Shown: positions 1-18,028 of the stretch, in pieces
Position numbering within the stretch: position 1 is the stretch's first letter
Layout: every line of letters begins with the position of its first letter
Assembly (NCBI RefSeq): GCF_016907295.1
Contig: NZ_JAFBBR010000001.1
Coordinates: 1,054,001 to 1,118,000 of the forward strand
Source of the DNA: Microbacterium dextranolyticum
Lineage (GTDB): Bacteria; Actinomycetota; Actinomycetes; Actinomycetales; Microbacteriaceae
DNA: 64,000 bases
Direction: 5' to 3'
Position numbers and translations under genes: made by a program
The notes under the pieces: model-generated
Databases searched by the model: none
What the model saw: only the letters and a program-made list of their open reading frames with translations
Told to the model about the DNA's origin: nothing

Positions 1-1
1 C

Positions 2-907
2 ATCGCGGACAGCATCACGGTGATCCGCGACGGGCGCACGATCGAGACGATGCGCGGAACCGACGCCGACACCGACGAGGGGCACATCATCCGCGCGATG
101 GTGGGCCGCGACCTCAACAGCCTGTTCCCGCCGCGAGAGCCTGACATCGGCGGCGAGCTGTTCCGCGTCGAGGACTGGACCGTGCACCACCCGGTGGACT
201 CCGAGCGGGTCGTCATCGCGAACGCGAGCTTCCACGTCCGCGCCGGCGAGATCGTCGGATTCGCCGGTCTCATGGGCGCCGGACGCACCGAACTGGCCAT
301 GAGCATCTTCGGGCGGATGTACGGGACGAACATCTCCGGACGCGTCTACAAGAACGGCGAGGAGATCGACGTGAAAACGGTGGATGCCGCGATCTCCCAT
401 GGCATCGCGTACGCCACCGAGGACCGCAAGCGGTACGGGCTGAACCTCATCGGCGACATCCAGGTCAACGTCTCGGCGGCGGCGTTGTCCCGGCTCGCCC
501 GCCTGGGGGTCGTCGACCGCTTCCGCGAGTACAAGGTGGCCGATTCGTACCGCTACAAGATGAACATCAAAGCGCCCAGCGTCGCCGCGGTGACGGGGCG
601 CCTGTCGGGCGGCAACCAGCAGAAGGTCGTCCTGTCGAAGTGGATGTTCACCGGGCCGGATGTGCTCATCCTCGACGAGCCCACGCGCGGCATCGACGTC
701 AGGGCGAAGTACGAGATCTACGGCATCATCAACGAGCTCGCCGCTCAGGGGAAGGCCGTCATCATCATCTCCTCGGAGCTGCCCGAGGTCATCGGACTCT
801 CCGACCGCATCTACACCATCTCCGAAGGACGCATCACCGCCGAGGTCGAGCGGGCCGATGCCACCCAGGAAACACTCATGCGGCACATGACCGCCGGAAG
901 GAACTGA
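2..907 (+). CDS. mmsA: Sugar ABC transporter ATP-binding protein, C-terminal part (multiple-monosaccharide MmsA/GguA type)
   Basis: The gene is cut by the left edge of the window, so only the last 301 residues are seen. They form the second ATPase half of a tandem-domain sugar ABC ATPase (RbsA/MglA/XylG class). Visible motifs are a degenerate Walker A (GLMGAGRTE), a signature loop LSGGNQQK and a Walker B segment ending DEPTRGID. The degenerate P-loop in the second half is normal for this class. The permease starts 3 bases after the stop, so the two are one operon. The MmsA/GguA assignment rests on the very typical permease next door, since ATPase halves alone do not separate sugar types. Substrate is likely a pentose or hexose; the sequence does not decide which. 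Confidence 0.88.
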   Translation: MADSITVIRDGRTIETMRGTDADTDEGHIIRAMVGRDLNSLFPPREPDIGGELFRVEDWTVHHPVDSERVVIANASFHVRAGEIVGFAGLMGAGRTELAMSIFGRMYGTNISGRVYKNGEEIDVKTVDAAISHGIAYATEDRKRYGLNLIGDIQVNVSAAALSRLARLGVVDRFREYKVADSYRYKMNIKAPSVAAVTGRLSGGNQQKVVLSKWMFTGPDVLILDEPTRGIDVRAKYEIYGIINELAAQGKAVIIISSELPEVIGLSDRIYTISEGRITAEVERADATQETLMRHMTAGRN

Positions 908-910
908 CTC

Positions 911-2119
911 ATGACCACCGTGTCCACCTCGACGACCGAGCCGCCGGTGAAGCGCCGCAGCATCCTGTCGCGGATCAATTTCCGGCAGTACGGCATCCTG
1001 GCCGCGCTCGTCATCATCATCGTCCTGTTCCAGGCGCTCACCGGCGGACGTCTGCTCATGCCGGGCAACGTCAACAACCTCATCCAGCAGAACGCCTATG
1101 TGCTGATCCTCGCCATCGGCATGGTGATGGTCATCATCGCCGGCCATATCGACCTGTCGGTCGGATCCGTCGTCGCGATGGTCGGAGCCATCGCCGCGAT
1201 CGCCATGAAGGACTGGGGTCTGCCGTGGTGGCTGGCGGTCGTCCTGGCGCTCGTGGTCGGCGCCGTCGTGGGAGCGTGGCAGGGACTGTGGATCGCGTTC
1301 GTCGGGATCCCCGCCTTCATCGTCACGCTGGCGGGCATGCTGCTCTTCCGCGGCCTGACCCTGGTGCTCCTCACCGGCGGCACGATCAGTGCGCTGCCCG
1401 ACGAGTTCACCGCGATCGGTGCCGGGTGGCTGCCGCCGGTGTTCGGCTACCTCAACGACCTGGACGCGTTCACCCTGGGACTCGGCGCGGTCGCCAGCGT
1501 GGCGCTGGTCGCCCAGCAGCTGCGTACCCGTGCCACATTGCGGCGACTCGAGCTGCCCCGCGAAGTGGCCTGGTCGTTCTGGCTGAAGAACGGCGTGGCG
1601 GTCCTCGCGATCATGGCCACCTCGGTCATCCTCGCCGCCTACAACGGCACGCCGATCGTGCTCGTCATCCTCGCGGTGCTGGTGCTCGCCTACACGTTCG
1701 TCCTCGACCGCACCGTGTTCGGCCGGCACGTCTACGCGATGGGCGGCAACCATTTTGCCGCGATCATGAGCGGCGTGAAGACGAAGTGGGTGACCTTCTT
1801 CGTGTTCGTCAACATGGGAGTGCTCGCGGGGCTCGCCGGCGTCGTCAGCACGGCGCGCGCGGGCAGCGCGGTCGCCTCGGCGGGCCAGAACTACGAGCTC
1901 GACGCGATCGCGGCCGTCTTCATCGGCGGCGCCGCGGTGCAGGGCGGCATCGGCACGGTCGTGGGCGCGGTCATCGGTGGTCTCGTCATGGGCGTGCTGA
2001 ACATGGGTCTGTCGATCCTGAGCGTGGATGCCGCGTGGCAGATGGCCATCAAGGGCATCGTGCTGCTGCTTGCGGTGGCGTTCGACATCTTCAACAAGCG
2101 CCGCAGCGGCGGAATGTGA
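911..2119 (+). CDS. mmsB: Multiple-monosaccharide ABC transporter permease (MmsB/GguB type)
   Basis: A 402-residue hydrophobic protein of the branched-chain/ribose-type permease family (BPD_transp_2). The signature region GMVMVIIAGHIDLSVGS, about residues 73-89, is the hallmark of RbsC/XylH/GguB permeases. The following GAWQGLWIAFVGIPAFIVTL is the EAA-like coupling region. The length of about 400 residues, longer than RbsC (about 320), and a central loop between about residues 185 and 230 fit the GguB/MmsB/XylH subgroup. It probably forms the membrane channel for the ATPase encoded directly upstream. No substrate-binding protein is seen downstream; it would be expected upstream of the window. 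Confidence 0.9.
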   Translation: MTTVSTSTTEPPVKRRSILSRINFRQYGILAALVIIIVLFQALTGGRLLMPGNVNNLIQQNAYVLILAIGMVMVIIAGHIDLSVGSVVAMVGAIAAIAMKDWGLPWWLAVVLALVVGAVVGAWQGLWIAFVGIPAFIVTLAGMLLFRGLTLVLLTGGTISALPDEFTAIGAGWLPPVFGYLNDLDAFTLGLGAVASVALVAQQLRTRATLRRLELPREVAWSFWLKNGVAVLAIMATSVILAAYNGTPIVLVILAVLVLAYTFVLDRTVFGRHVYAMGGNHFAAIMSGVKTKWVTFFVFVNMGVLAGLAGVVSTARAGSAVASAGQNYELDAIAAVFIGGAAVQGGIGTVVGAVIGGLVMGVLNMGLSILSVDAAWQMAIKGIVLLLAVAFDIFNKRRSGGM

Positions 2120-2194
2120 GAGTGCTCGGCGGGCGGGGCGCGTGCCTCGCCCGCCGAGTCGTCCGGCCGGGTGAGAGGATGGCGGTGAGTCCCC

Positions 2195-3421
2195 ATGAAC
2201 CCCCCTGCCTTCGAGATCGTCGCCCCGGCGCCCCCGACGGCGGGTGCCGTCGGAGGGTTGCGGACGACCAATGACGTCGTCCGGCAACAGAACCTGTCGT
2301 CGGTGCTCTCGCTTCTGCATCTGCACGGTGCGCTCTCCCGCGCGCAGCTGGGGACGGCCACCGGGCTGAACCGCTCGACCGTCACCGGACTCGTGATGGA
2401 GCTGACCGAGCTGGGGCTCGTCCGTGAGATCCCGGGCGCGGCGAGCACAGGGCGGGTGGGGCGACCCACGCTCGACCTCGAGCCCGATCAGCGCGTCGCC
2501 GCGTTGAGTGTGCGCGTCGAGCCGCACGCGGTGACGGTGGCGCTCGTCGGACTCGGCGGCGTCGTCCACGCGCGCCTGCGCCATGACACCGCCGCCCCGC
2601 CGACGCCGCGACGCTTCGTGGAGATCGCCGCGTCGTCGATCGAAGTCATGCGCGCCGATATCGACCGTCACTACCGGGTGGTGGGAGCCGGTCTCGCCGT
2701 TCCGGGGCTCGTGAACGCGAACGGGTCGGTGCTCATCGCGCCGCCTCTCAAGTGGCATCGAGACCCGGTCGCGGCACGCCTGAGCGATGAGCTCGGGCTC
2801 ACCGTCACGGCAGGGAACGATGCGAGCATCGGCGCCCTCGCCGAGTCTCGGTTCGGCGTCGGACGCGGGGTGAGCAATCTGCTCTACATCGGCGGGGCGA
2901 TGCGGGGGATCGGGGGAGGGGTGATCATCGACGGGACCCTGTTGCGCGGCACCTCCGGCTACGCGGGCGAACTCGGCCACACGGTGGTCGACCCGCGCGG
3001 ACGGCGTTGCGCGTGCGGGCGCTCCGGCTGCCTCGAAGCCGAGGTCAGCTACGACCTGCTCGAGCCGCTGCTCGGAAGACGCAAGCTCGACGAGGACGAG
3101 CTCGACGTCGAGCTGGGCGTCGTGCGCGACGCCGCCGTGATGGCGGAGGTGGCCCGCCAGGTGGAGCTCCTCTCGATCGCACTCACGAACTTCGTCAATG
3201 CCTTCAGTCCCGAGACGATCGTCCTCTCCGGGTATCTCGGATGCCTGCTGTCGGTCAGTCGCGAGCGCCTCGCGGATGCCGTGCGCGTGCAGCCGCTCGG
3301 CGCGGAGGGACGAACGATCCGGCTGGAGCGCGCGCATCTGAGGTCGCGACTGATGCTGATCGGGCCCGCGGAACTCGCCTTCGCCGAGCTTCTCTCGAAT
3401 CCGGCCGGAATCCGAGGCTGA
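2195..3421 (+). CDS. ROK-family transcriptional regulator (XylR/NagC type)
   Basis: 408 residues. The N-terminal part, about residues 27-90, is a winged helix-turn-helix (LSRAQLGTATGLNRSTVTGL). The rest is the ROK sugar-kinase-like fold with the zinc motif CACGRSGCLEAE at about residues 271-282, which marks ROK proteins. The HTH makes this a repressor, not a glucokinase. Its position 75 bases behind the sugar permease, same strand, suggests it controls that importer, as XylR- and NagC-like proteins usually do with neighbouring sugar genes; this is inference. The ATG start leaves a proline-rich tail of about 20 residues before the HTH. The stop is followed by the rRNA operon upstream region. 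Confidence 0.9.
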   Translation: MNPPAFEIVAPAPPTAGAVGGLRTTNDVVRQQNLSSVLSLLHLHGALSRAQLGTATGLNRSTVTGLVMELTELGLVREIPGAASTGRVGRPTLDLEPDQRVAALSVRVEPHAVTVALVGLGGVVHARLRHDTAAPPTPRRFVEIAASSIEVMRADIDRHYRVVGAGLAVPGLVNANGSVLIAPPLKWHRDPVAARLSDELGLTVTAGNDASIGALAESRFGVGRGVSNLLYIGGAMRGIGGGVIIDGTLLRGTSGYAGELGHTVVDPRGRRCACGRSGCLEAEVSYDLLEPLLGRRKLDEDELDVELGVVRDAAVMAEVARQVELLSIALTNFVNAFSPETIVLSGYLGCLLSVSRERLADAVRVQPLGAEGRTIRLERAHLRSRLMLIGPAELAFAELLSNPAGIRG

Positions 3422-4033
3422 TCCTGGGCCGGACGGTCTCCGGAGCCAGGCATCGGGCGACGATGACCGAGGTTTCGACCGCTGACCAGGACAACTGCCT
3501 CCGTCCCGCGTCGACGACACGCCCGGGATGCATGCGTGATTTGCCGGCACCCCAGATCCCGCGTAAGTTATTACTTGTTCGCCCCACAGGGAAGAGCGAA
3601 GAGCCGGAAGGCCTCGCCCCCTCAAGCGGAGAACCAACCCCCATCTGAACGAACTCCGGACTGGAGTTCTCGATCTACGTGATCTAGGATGGAGGTCCCC
3701 CACTCCTCGAGATTGTTCGTGATGAGCGAAGATCGATGTGACTTTCTGTCACCACTGATCGCATCACGACACCGAGCGAGGGGGAAAGATAGTGACGTTG
3801 CCCCGTGGGCGAAGCTGAGAGGCTGAGCTGCGGGAGCATCCGATCCTTGAGAACTCAACAGCGTGCACTTGTCAAATGCCAAATAACCTCGATTCAGCTT
3901 CGGTTGAATGAGATTCCTTTGGATCAAAGTCCGGCACTTCGGTGTCGGCAATGGATAGTCAGCAATGAGTATCTCTTTGGTCAGTTCAAACTCGCTGCGT
4001 CAGTCAATTTCCGGCTGATTGTAGCAACATTTC
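3422..4033 (+). promoter_or_regulatory. rRNA operon upstream and leader region
   Basis: No credible gene in these 612 bases; composition drops towards AT near the 16S. A small hairpin (gaactcc/ggagttc, 3651-3669) could end the ROK transcript. The segment from about 3848 reads GAGAACTCAACAGCGTGC, the conserved leader element found ahead of 16S genes in many Actinobacteria. A closely similar GAGAACTACACAGTGGACG precedes the 23S gene at about 5828, as expected of paired processing or antitermination elements. Promoter elements must lie between about 3550 and 3840, but I cannot fix a -35/-10 pair. Confidence 0.6.
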
Positions 4034-9036
<5,003 letters not shown>

Positions 9037-9142
9037 ACACCGTTTTGGTGCTTGCGTCCACTGAGTGGTTCTCGATGTACGGTCGAGAACCACGCAACAG
9101 ATCTACATGATCGTTGTGTGCATGATTGAAACATCAATAGTG

Positions 9143-9260
9143 TTTCGGCGGCCATAGCGTGAGGGAAACGCCCGGTTACATTCCGAACCCGGAAGCTAAG
9201 CCTCACAGCGCCGATGGTACTGCAGGGGGGACCCTGTGGGAGAGTAGGACACCGCCGGAC
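9143..9260 (+). rRNA. rrf: 5S ribosomal RNA
   Basis: About 118 nt, located about 105 bases after the 23S. It starts ttcggcggccatagcg and ends gacaccgccggac; the two ends pair (CGGCGG with CCGCCG) as in all 5S rRNAs. The internal CCGAACCCGGAAGCTAAG is the conserved loop-B/helix-III region. Confidence 0.96.
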
Positions 9261-9270
9261 TTCTTTCGTG

Positions 9271-9300
9271 AAATGGCCACCCATCGATGGGTGGCCATTT
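9271..9300 (+). terminator. rRNA operon terminator, perfect 30-bp palindrome
   Basis: A perfect self-complementary 30-bp sequence centred on CATCGATG, with outer arms AAATGGCCACC/GGTGGCCATTT, 11 bases after the 5S end. It is followed by CTCGTT with only a few T residues. Position and strength make it the operon terminator; being symmetrical it can stop transcription from both directions. Confidence 0.85.
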
Positions 9301-9383
9301 CTCGTTAACACGCGTTCTGCGCGTTCTGATCGACAAGGGTGTCGCGGCCCTCGTCGCTTTCGAGATGCGGGAGACTCGTTGGC

Positions 9384-13491
<4,108 letters not shown>

Positions 13492-13495
<4 letters not shown>

Positions 13496-14415
13496 AGCTC
13501 GATCGTGCCGTCGACGCCTACCTGCGGCACATCACGATCGAGCGCGGCCTGTCCGCGCACACGGTTTCGGCGTATGCGCGCGACCTGACGGTGTACCGCA
13601 CCTGGCTTGCGGAGCGCGGCATCCACGACACCGACGCCGTCGCACCGGCAACGGTGGCGGCCTTCGCCGCGGAGCGGGCCGCGGCAGATCCCCGACCCGC
13701 CGCGACCTCGCTCGCACGGCTGCAGTCGTCGGTGCGGGGGCTGCACCGTTTCCTGGTGCGCGAAGGCGTGGCCGACACCGACCCGAGCGATCGGCTGCGG
13801 CCCCCGAAGACGCCGCAACGGCTGCCGAAGGCGCTCACGATCGGTCAGATCGAGACGCTGCTGGACGCCGCCGGCCCCGCGCCGGGTGACGCGGTCGACA
13901 CCGACATCCTGCGTCTGCGCGATCGTGCTCTGCTCGAGCTGCTCTATGCGACGGGGGCCCGTGTGTCCGAGGTCATGCGCCTCGACGTCGACGACCTCGC
14001 GCATGGCGAGGTGCTGCGGCTGCGCGGCAAGGGCGACAAGGAACGCATCGTGCCCATCGGGTCGTACGCGCGGGCGGCGGTCGATGCCTACCTCGCGCGC
14101 TCGCGCCCCGAGCTGTCGCGTCGTGGGCGCGCGAGCCCACGGCTCTTCCTCGGGGCACGAGGCGCTCCGATGTCGCGGCAGGGCGCCTGGCTCGTGATCC
14201 AGGAGACCGCGGATCGCGCCGGTCTCACGGCGCACGTGTCGCCGCACACCTTCCGGCACTCGTTCGCGACGCACCTGCTGCAGGGCGGCGCGGACGTGCG
14301 CGTGGTCCAGGAACTCCTCGGCCATGCGTCGGTGGCGACGACGCAGATCTACACCCACATCACGGTCGACGCGCTCCGCGACGTCTACCTCACCTCGCAT
14401 CCCCGCGCGCGCTGA
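13492..14415 (+). CDS. xerD: Site-specific tyrosine recombinase XerD
   Basis: 307 residues; resolves chromosome dimers at dif with XerC. A SAM-like N-terminal domain is followed by the catalytic domain with all residues visible: Arg in GARVSEVMRL, Lys in GKGDKER, the HTFRH motif, the second His in LLGHAS and the nucleophile Tyr in TTQIYTHI. I use the GTG at 13492, overlapping the Nudix stop, because the family starts a few residues before AYLRHI; an in-frame ATG at 13435 would lie wholly inside the Nudix gene. Confidence 0.93.
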
Positions 14416-14555
14416 CCCGCGCACCCCCTGACCGCCGTCTGGCTTCGCCCGCCTCCTCGCGTGGCTTCTGCCCGGCATTCGCCCCAGTCGGCGCGGGAGT
14501 CCCCGCGAGACCTCGCGTGTGTACGCTTTCGCGGCGTGTTGCGTGACATACGGGA

Positions 14556-14563
14556 GGTTTCGC
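14556..14563. repeat. Target site duplication of the IS, left copy
   Basis: The 8 bases GGTTTCGC directly precede the left inverted repeat of the ISL3-family element and recur exactly at 15989-15996 after the right inverted repeat. Eight bases is the usual duplication length of this family, which confirms the element borders. Confidence 0.95.
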
Positions 14564-14587
14564 GGCTCTTCGGAATCAAGGGTGTAG
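14564..14587 (+). repeat. IS terminal inverted repeat, left
   Basis: Begins GGCTCTTCGGAATCAAGGG and pairs with the right end at 15965-15988; 20 of 24 bases match. The last 8 outer bases (GGCTCTTC) are identical at both ends, with differences in the middle. Confidence 0.93.
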
Positions 14588-15877
14588 GTGGGGTCTGAAT
14601 CCTCCGGCTTCGAGCAGGCTTCTGGCGATGTAGTTCGTGAGGTTCCGGAAGCCGAGTGCGGAGCCCCGGAGGTGTTCGAGCCGCCCGTTGATGGCCTCGG
14701 TGGGTCCGTTGCTGGTGCCGGGGCGGTCGAAGAACGCGAGCACGTCGACGGCGCGCTGCTTGAGGGTGCGGCCGAGACGTCGGATCTCGACGAGCGCGGC
14801 GGGGACGCCGCTGCTGACCGCGTCGATCACGGCGCGCATCAGCTGCTTCGCCTTCTTCTTGTCGGGTTCCCTGTAGGCGGCGACGATACGCTGGTAGATG
14901 CCCCAGGTCGCCTCGACCTCGACGTGCTCTTCGACCGCGAACACCGCCTCGAGACGGGCGGACTGCTTGTCGGTGAGCAGGCTCGCGCCGGTGTGCAGCG
15001 TGCGGCGTGCCTTGTAGAGCGGATCGCCGGCGCGGCCGCGATGCCCGAGCGTGTCCTGCTGCACCCGCTGCCGGCAGCGGTCCAACGCGTCGCCAGCGAG
15101 ACGGACGACATGGAACGGGTCCATCACCGGGACCGCGTCGGGAAGCTCTTCCGCGGCGGCGGTCTTGAATCCGCTGAACCCGTCCATCGCGACCACCTCG
15201 ATCCCGTCCCGCCACTGCTTCGGGTGGCCTGCGAGCCACTGCTTGAAGACGGCCTTGGAGCGTCCTTCGACCATGTCCAGTAGGCGCGCGGGGCCGGTCT
15301 TCTCGCGGGCGGGGGTGAGGTCGATGATCACGGTGACGTACTTGTCACCCAGCCGGGTGTGACGCCAGACGTGCTCGTCAACGCCGATCGTGGTCACCCC
15401 GTCGAACCGTGCCGTGTCGTCGATCAGCCGACGCCGGCCTTCCGTGATGATCGCGCTGTTCGCGGTATGCCAGGACACCCCGAGACCCGCCGCCACGCGG
15501 GACACGGTGAGGTGATCCACCACGATCGCTCGAAGCGCCCAGTCGAGCCCGCCGCGGGAGATCTTCGCCCGCGGTGCGGCGGCCTTCAAGGTATCTTGCC
15601 GCCACGTCGTCCCGCAGTGCGCGCACCGGTAGCGGCGCACCCGAACCTGCAGGATCGTGGGCCTGTGCCCGAACGGCTCATGCGCGAGTCGCCGCACCAC
15701 CGTATCCCGCGGCACACCCTCCGCCCCGCACTTGCGACACCACGGATCATCGTCGACGACACGGCACTGGATCACCGCCCGATCCACCTCGATCAGCTGG
15801 CCGACGGCCTCGAGACCGAGCTCGTCGAGGCGGCAGAACGTGGTGAGGCAGGGCGCGGCGAAGGTAGCGTTGAACAC
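14576..15877 (-). CDS. tnp: ISL3-family transposase
   Basis: 433 residues, typical length. The N-terminal zinc-binding region has paired cysteines (CRKCGAEG and CAHCGTTW, about residues 47-90). An HTH-like stretch (LTVSRVAAGLGVSWHTAN) follows. The DDE catalytic domain shows GVDEHVW (first Asp), VVAMDGFSGFK (second Asp) and the C-terminal NGPTEAINGRLEHLRG with the Glu. The frame is uninterrupted. GTG start at 15877, which sits at the edge of a 10-bp inverted repeat (15877-15886 with 15924-15933) that could fold over the ribosome binding site. Confidence 0.95.
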   Translation of the reverse strand: MFNATFAAPCLTTFCRLDELGLEAVGQLIEVDRAVIQCRVVDDDPWCRKCGAEGVPRDTVVRRLAHEPFGHRPTILQVRVRRYRCAHCGTTWRQDTLKAAAPRAKISRGGLDWALRAIVVDHLTVSRVAAGLGVSWHTANSAIITEGRRRLIDDTARFDGVTTIGVDEHVWRHTRLGDKYVTVIIDLTPAREKTGPARLLDMVEGRSKAVFKQWLAGHPKQWRDGIEVVAMDGFSGFKTAAAEELPDAVPVMDPFHVVRLAGDALDRCRQRVQQDTLGHRGRAGDPLYKARRTLHTGASLLTDKQSARLEAVFAVEEHVEVEATWGIYQRIVAAYREPDKKKAKQLMRAVIDAVSSGVPAALVEIRRLGRTLKQRAVDVLAFFDRPGTSNGPTEAINGRLEHLRGSALGFRNLTNYIARSLLEAGGFRPHLHP

Positions 15878-15964
15878 GTCGAGGTCTTCCGGATGGTGAG
15901 TGTAGGAACTTCCATCCTCGGGGGACCTCGACGCCTACCCGGTCACCACCGCGCACACCCTCCG

Positions 15965-15988
15965 CTACACCCTCAACTACGAAGAGCC
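15965..15988 (-). repeat. IS terminal inverted repeat, right
   Basis: Reads CTACACCCT at its inner side and ends CGAAGAGCC; the reverse complement matches the left repeat in 20 of 24 positions. Followed directly by the 8-bp duplication GGTTTCGC at 15989-15996. Confidence 0.93.
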
Positions 15989-16117
15989 GGTTTCGCGGAG
16001 CCTCGACACGCGCCAGAGGGGCGCAGGGGGCAGAGGGCGGCAGGGGCGCTGCGCCGGCCGGGATTATTCACGGTGCGGGATGATCCGGGCCGAGGAGGGG
16101 GCGCGGAGGATGGTTTC

Positions 16118-16726
16118 ATGAGCGCTGAGACCGCCCCGAGCCTGCGGCGCCCCGGCCGCGCCCTCGCGATCTGGTGGATCGTCGCGGGAGCCATCGGGTG
16201 GACGGTCGCGTTCCTGCTCTACCACGAGTACATCGGGCAGCTCACCGGCGCGAACGCACTGATCTCGTGCAGCATCAGCCCCATCGTCACGTGCGGGCCC
16301 AACCTGCTGACCCCGGGCGGCAACCTCCTGGGATTCAGCAACTCGATTCTCGGCATCGTGCTGTTCCTCGGCCCGGTCTACGCGGGCGTGAGTGCGCTGG
16401 CCACCCCGCACGGGCTACGGGTCTGGTTCTGGCGCACCTACGCCGTCTTCGTCACCGGCGCGTTCGTGTTCGTCCACGTCCTCGCCTATCGCAGCGTCTT
16501 CGAATACGGCTCGCTCTGCCCCTGGTGCATGGTGATCTGGCTCGTCACGATCCCGCTCTTCTTCACCGTCGCGGGGTGGACCCTGCGCGCCGGCGTCTGG
16601 GGGCGTGGGGTCGTACGCGTGGGCGCGGGCATCCTGTCGTGGCTGCCGCTTCTCGTCATCGTCGACTACCTGCTGATCGGGGTCACGGCGCAGCTTCGCC
16701 TCGACGTCATCGGCAGTCTCTTCTGA
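16118..16726 (+). CDS. Vitamin K epoxide reductase (VKOR) family protein
   Basis: 202 residues with about five hydrophobic segments. VKOR proteins pass electrons from thioredoxin-like partners to quinone and so drive disulfide formation outside the cytoplasm. The active-site CxxC is CPWC at about residues 134-137, after a hydrophobic helix. The loop cysteine pair is in SCSISPIVTCGP, about residues 49-60. ATG 16118 is preceded by GGAGGATGG. It heads a same-strand set with a PLP enzyme and a membrane thioredoxin-fold protein, which is a plausible redox partner. The upstream neighbour is the inserted IS, so the native promoter may be disturbed. Confidence 0.92.
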   Translation: MSAETAPSLRRPGRALAIWWIVAGAIGWTVAFLLYHEYIGQLTGANALISCSISPIVTCGPNLLTPGGNLLGFSNSILGIVLFLGPVYAGVSALATPHGLRVWFWRTYAVFVTGAFVFVHVLAYRSVFEYGSLCPWCMVIWLVTIPLFFTVAGWTLRAGVWGRGVVRVGAGILSWLPLLVIVDYLLIGVTAQLRLDVIGSLF

Positions 16727-16795
16727 CGCGCGACGGGGGCTTTTCCACGGCGAGCGGGCCGGCCCGCCCGCCCGCCCGCCCCGCATGCTGGGGCC

Positions 16796-18025
16796 ATGGG
16801 ACTGTTCTCGGGACGCACGCGGACGTCGGGGGATGCCTCGGCCGCCACCCCGACCGACGGGTCCGAGCGGCCCGACTTCGCCTACCTCGGCGCGGACGAC
16901 ATCTATCTCGACTCCGCGTGCCAGTCCCTGCGCCCGCAGCGCGTGATCGATGCGGTGACTGCTTACTACACACGGTACGGCGCCTGTGGCGGGCGCGGCC
17001 ACTACGCGTGGGGCCGGCAGGTCGATGACGAGGTCGCGGCGGCGCGCGCGGCGACGCTCGCCGCGTTCGGCGTGTCACCGCGCAGTCACACCTGCGCATT
17101 CACGCTCAACACGACCCTGGGGCTCGGCCTCGTGCTGCAGCAGCTGCCGCGAGGGCGCTACGCACGCATCATCACGACACATCACGAGCACAACGCCGTC
17201 TTCGTGGGCACGATGACCGCCGCGCGGCGCCTGGGCGTTCCGCGCCTCGTCGTCGAGCGCACGCGTGCGGGCGACGTCGATCTCTCCGGCGTCGACCTCA
17301 CCGATGCCGTGGTCGTGCTCTCGGCGATGGACAATGTCACCGGCACCCTCACGCGGGGTCTGACGCAGATGGCATCCGTCGTGCAGCGGCACGGTGGCAT
17401 CCTCGTTCTCGATGCGGCGCAGGCCGCGCCGCACGCCCTCGTCGAACTGCGCGCCACCGGGGCGGACGCCGTCTGCTTTTCGGCCCACAAGCTCTATGCC
17501 CCCTCGCTCGGCGTGATCGTCGCCACCGACGATCTGCTGCGGAGCCTCGAGCTGTCGTTCGTCGGCGGGGGACAGGTGGACTCCGTCACCACCGACGGGT
17601 TCGAGTTGGCATCCGACCTGCACACCCGCCTCGAGCCGGGCCTGCAGGCCTGGGGCGAGATCATCGGCTACCGCGCGGCGCTCGAGTGGTTCCTCGCCCG
17701 CTCCGACAGCATCCACGCGCGGGAGGTGGCGCTGGCGACACGGCTGCACGCGGGACTGGCCGCGATGCCGCATCTGGAGCCGTTCGGCGATGCGCCGTCG
17801 GCGACGATGTCGTTCCTGCCCACCCGCGTCGACGCGCACCGGCTGGCGGTGTTCCTCTCGAAGGCGGGGATCATGGCGCGCAGCGGGCATTTCTGCGCGC
17901 ACCACTGGCTGTCGGAGCTCGAGGGCCTGCCGCCGCTCGTGCGCTTCAGTCTCGGCGCGCACTCGACCGAGGCCGACGTGGATCGCACGATCGAGGTCAT
18001 GGACCGTCTGATGCGGGGGCTGTGA
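16796..18025 (+). CDS. Class V aminotransferase fold PLP-dependent enzyme (cysteine-desulfurase-like)
   Basis: 409 residues with the aminotransferase class V fold of SufS/NifS relatives. Visible are the HHEHNAVF segment (like HHSN in SufS), the VLDAAQAAPH motif with the PLP-ring Asp, and SAHKLYAP with the PLP-binding lysine. Near the C-terminus is RSGHFCAHH, in the place of the SufS active-site loop R-x-G-HxC. A cysteine there makes persulfide chemistry possible, though family members also include epimerases and lyases. A low-complexity N-terminal 25 residues precedes the fold. The stop is 3 bases before the next gene, so the two are co-transcribed. No SufE, SufU or IscU partner lies nearby. 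Confidence 0.83.
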   Translation: MGLFSGRTRTSGDASAATPTDGSERPDFAYLGADDIYLDSACQSLRPQRVIDAVTAYYTRYGACGGRGHYAWGRQVDDEVAAARAATLAAFGVSPRSHTCAFTLNTTLGLGLVLQQLPRGRYARIITTHHEHNAVFVGTMTAARRLGVPRLVVERTRAGDVDLSGVDLTDAVVVLSAMDNVTGTLTRGLTQMASVVQRHGGILVLDAAQAAPHALVELRATGADAVCFSAHKLYAPSLGVIVATDDLLRSLELSFVGGGQVDSVTTDGFELASDLHTRLEPGLQAWGEIIGYRAALEWFLARSDSIHAREVALATRLHAGLAAMPHLEPFGDAPSATMSFLPTRVDAHRLAVFLSKAGIMARSGHFCAHHWLSELEGLPPLVRFSLGAHSTEADVDRTIEVMDRLMRGL

Positions 18026-18028
18026 GAC

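Larger units (their letters stand above)
14564..15988 (-). mobile_element. ISL3-family insertion sequence, complete (1425 bp)
   Basis: The element is bounded by 24-bp imperfect inverted repeats (20 of 24 positions match), 14564-14587 and 15965-15988. The outer end GGCTCTTCGG is characteristic of ISL3 elements. Flanking 8-bp GGTTTCGC duplications are identical. One intact transposase gene fills the element on the minus strand. It lies in the gap between xerD and the VKOR gene and breaks no recognisable gene. Perfect duplications and an intact transposase suggest a recent insertion. The heptamer GGATGCC, frequent in the host chromosome, is absent from the IS. Confidence 0.95.

Noticed and set aside
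15359-16117. In-frame extension of the VKOR gene to 15359
   Set aside because: It would start within the IS and cross its right end; the ATG at 16118 has a ribosome site and gives a normal length.
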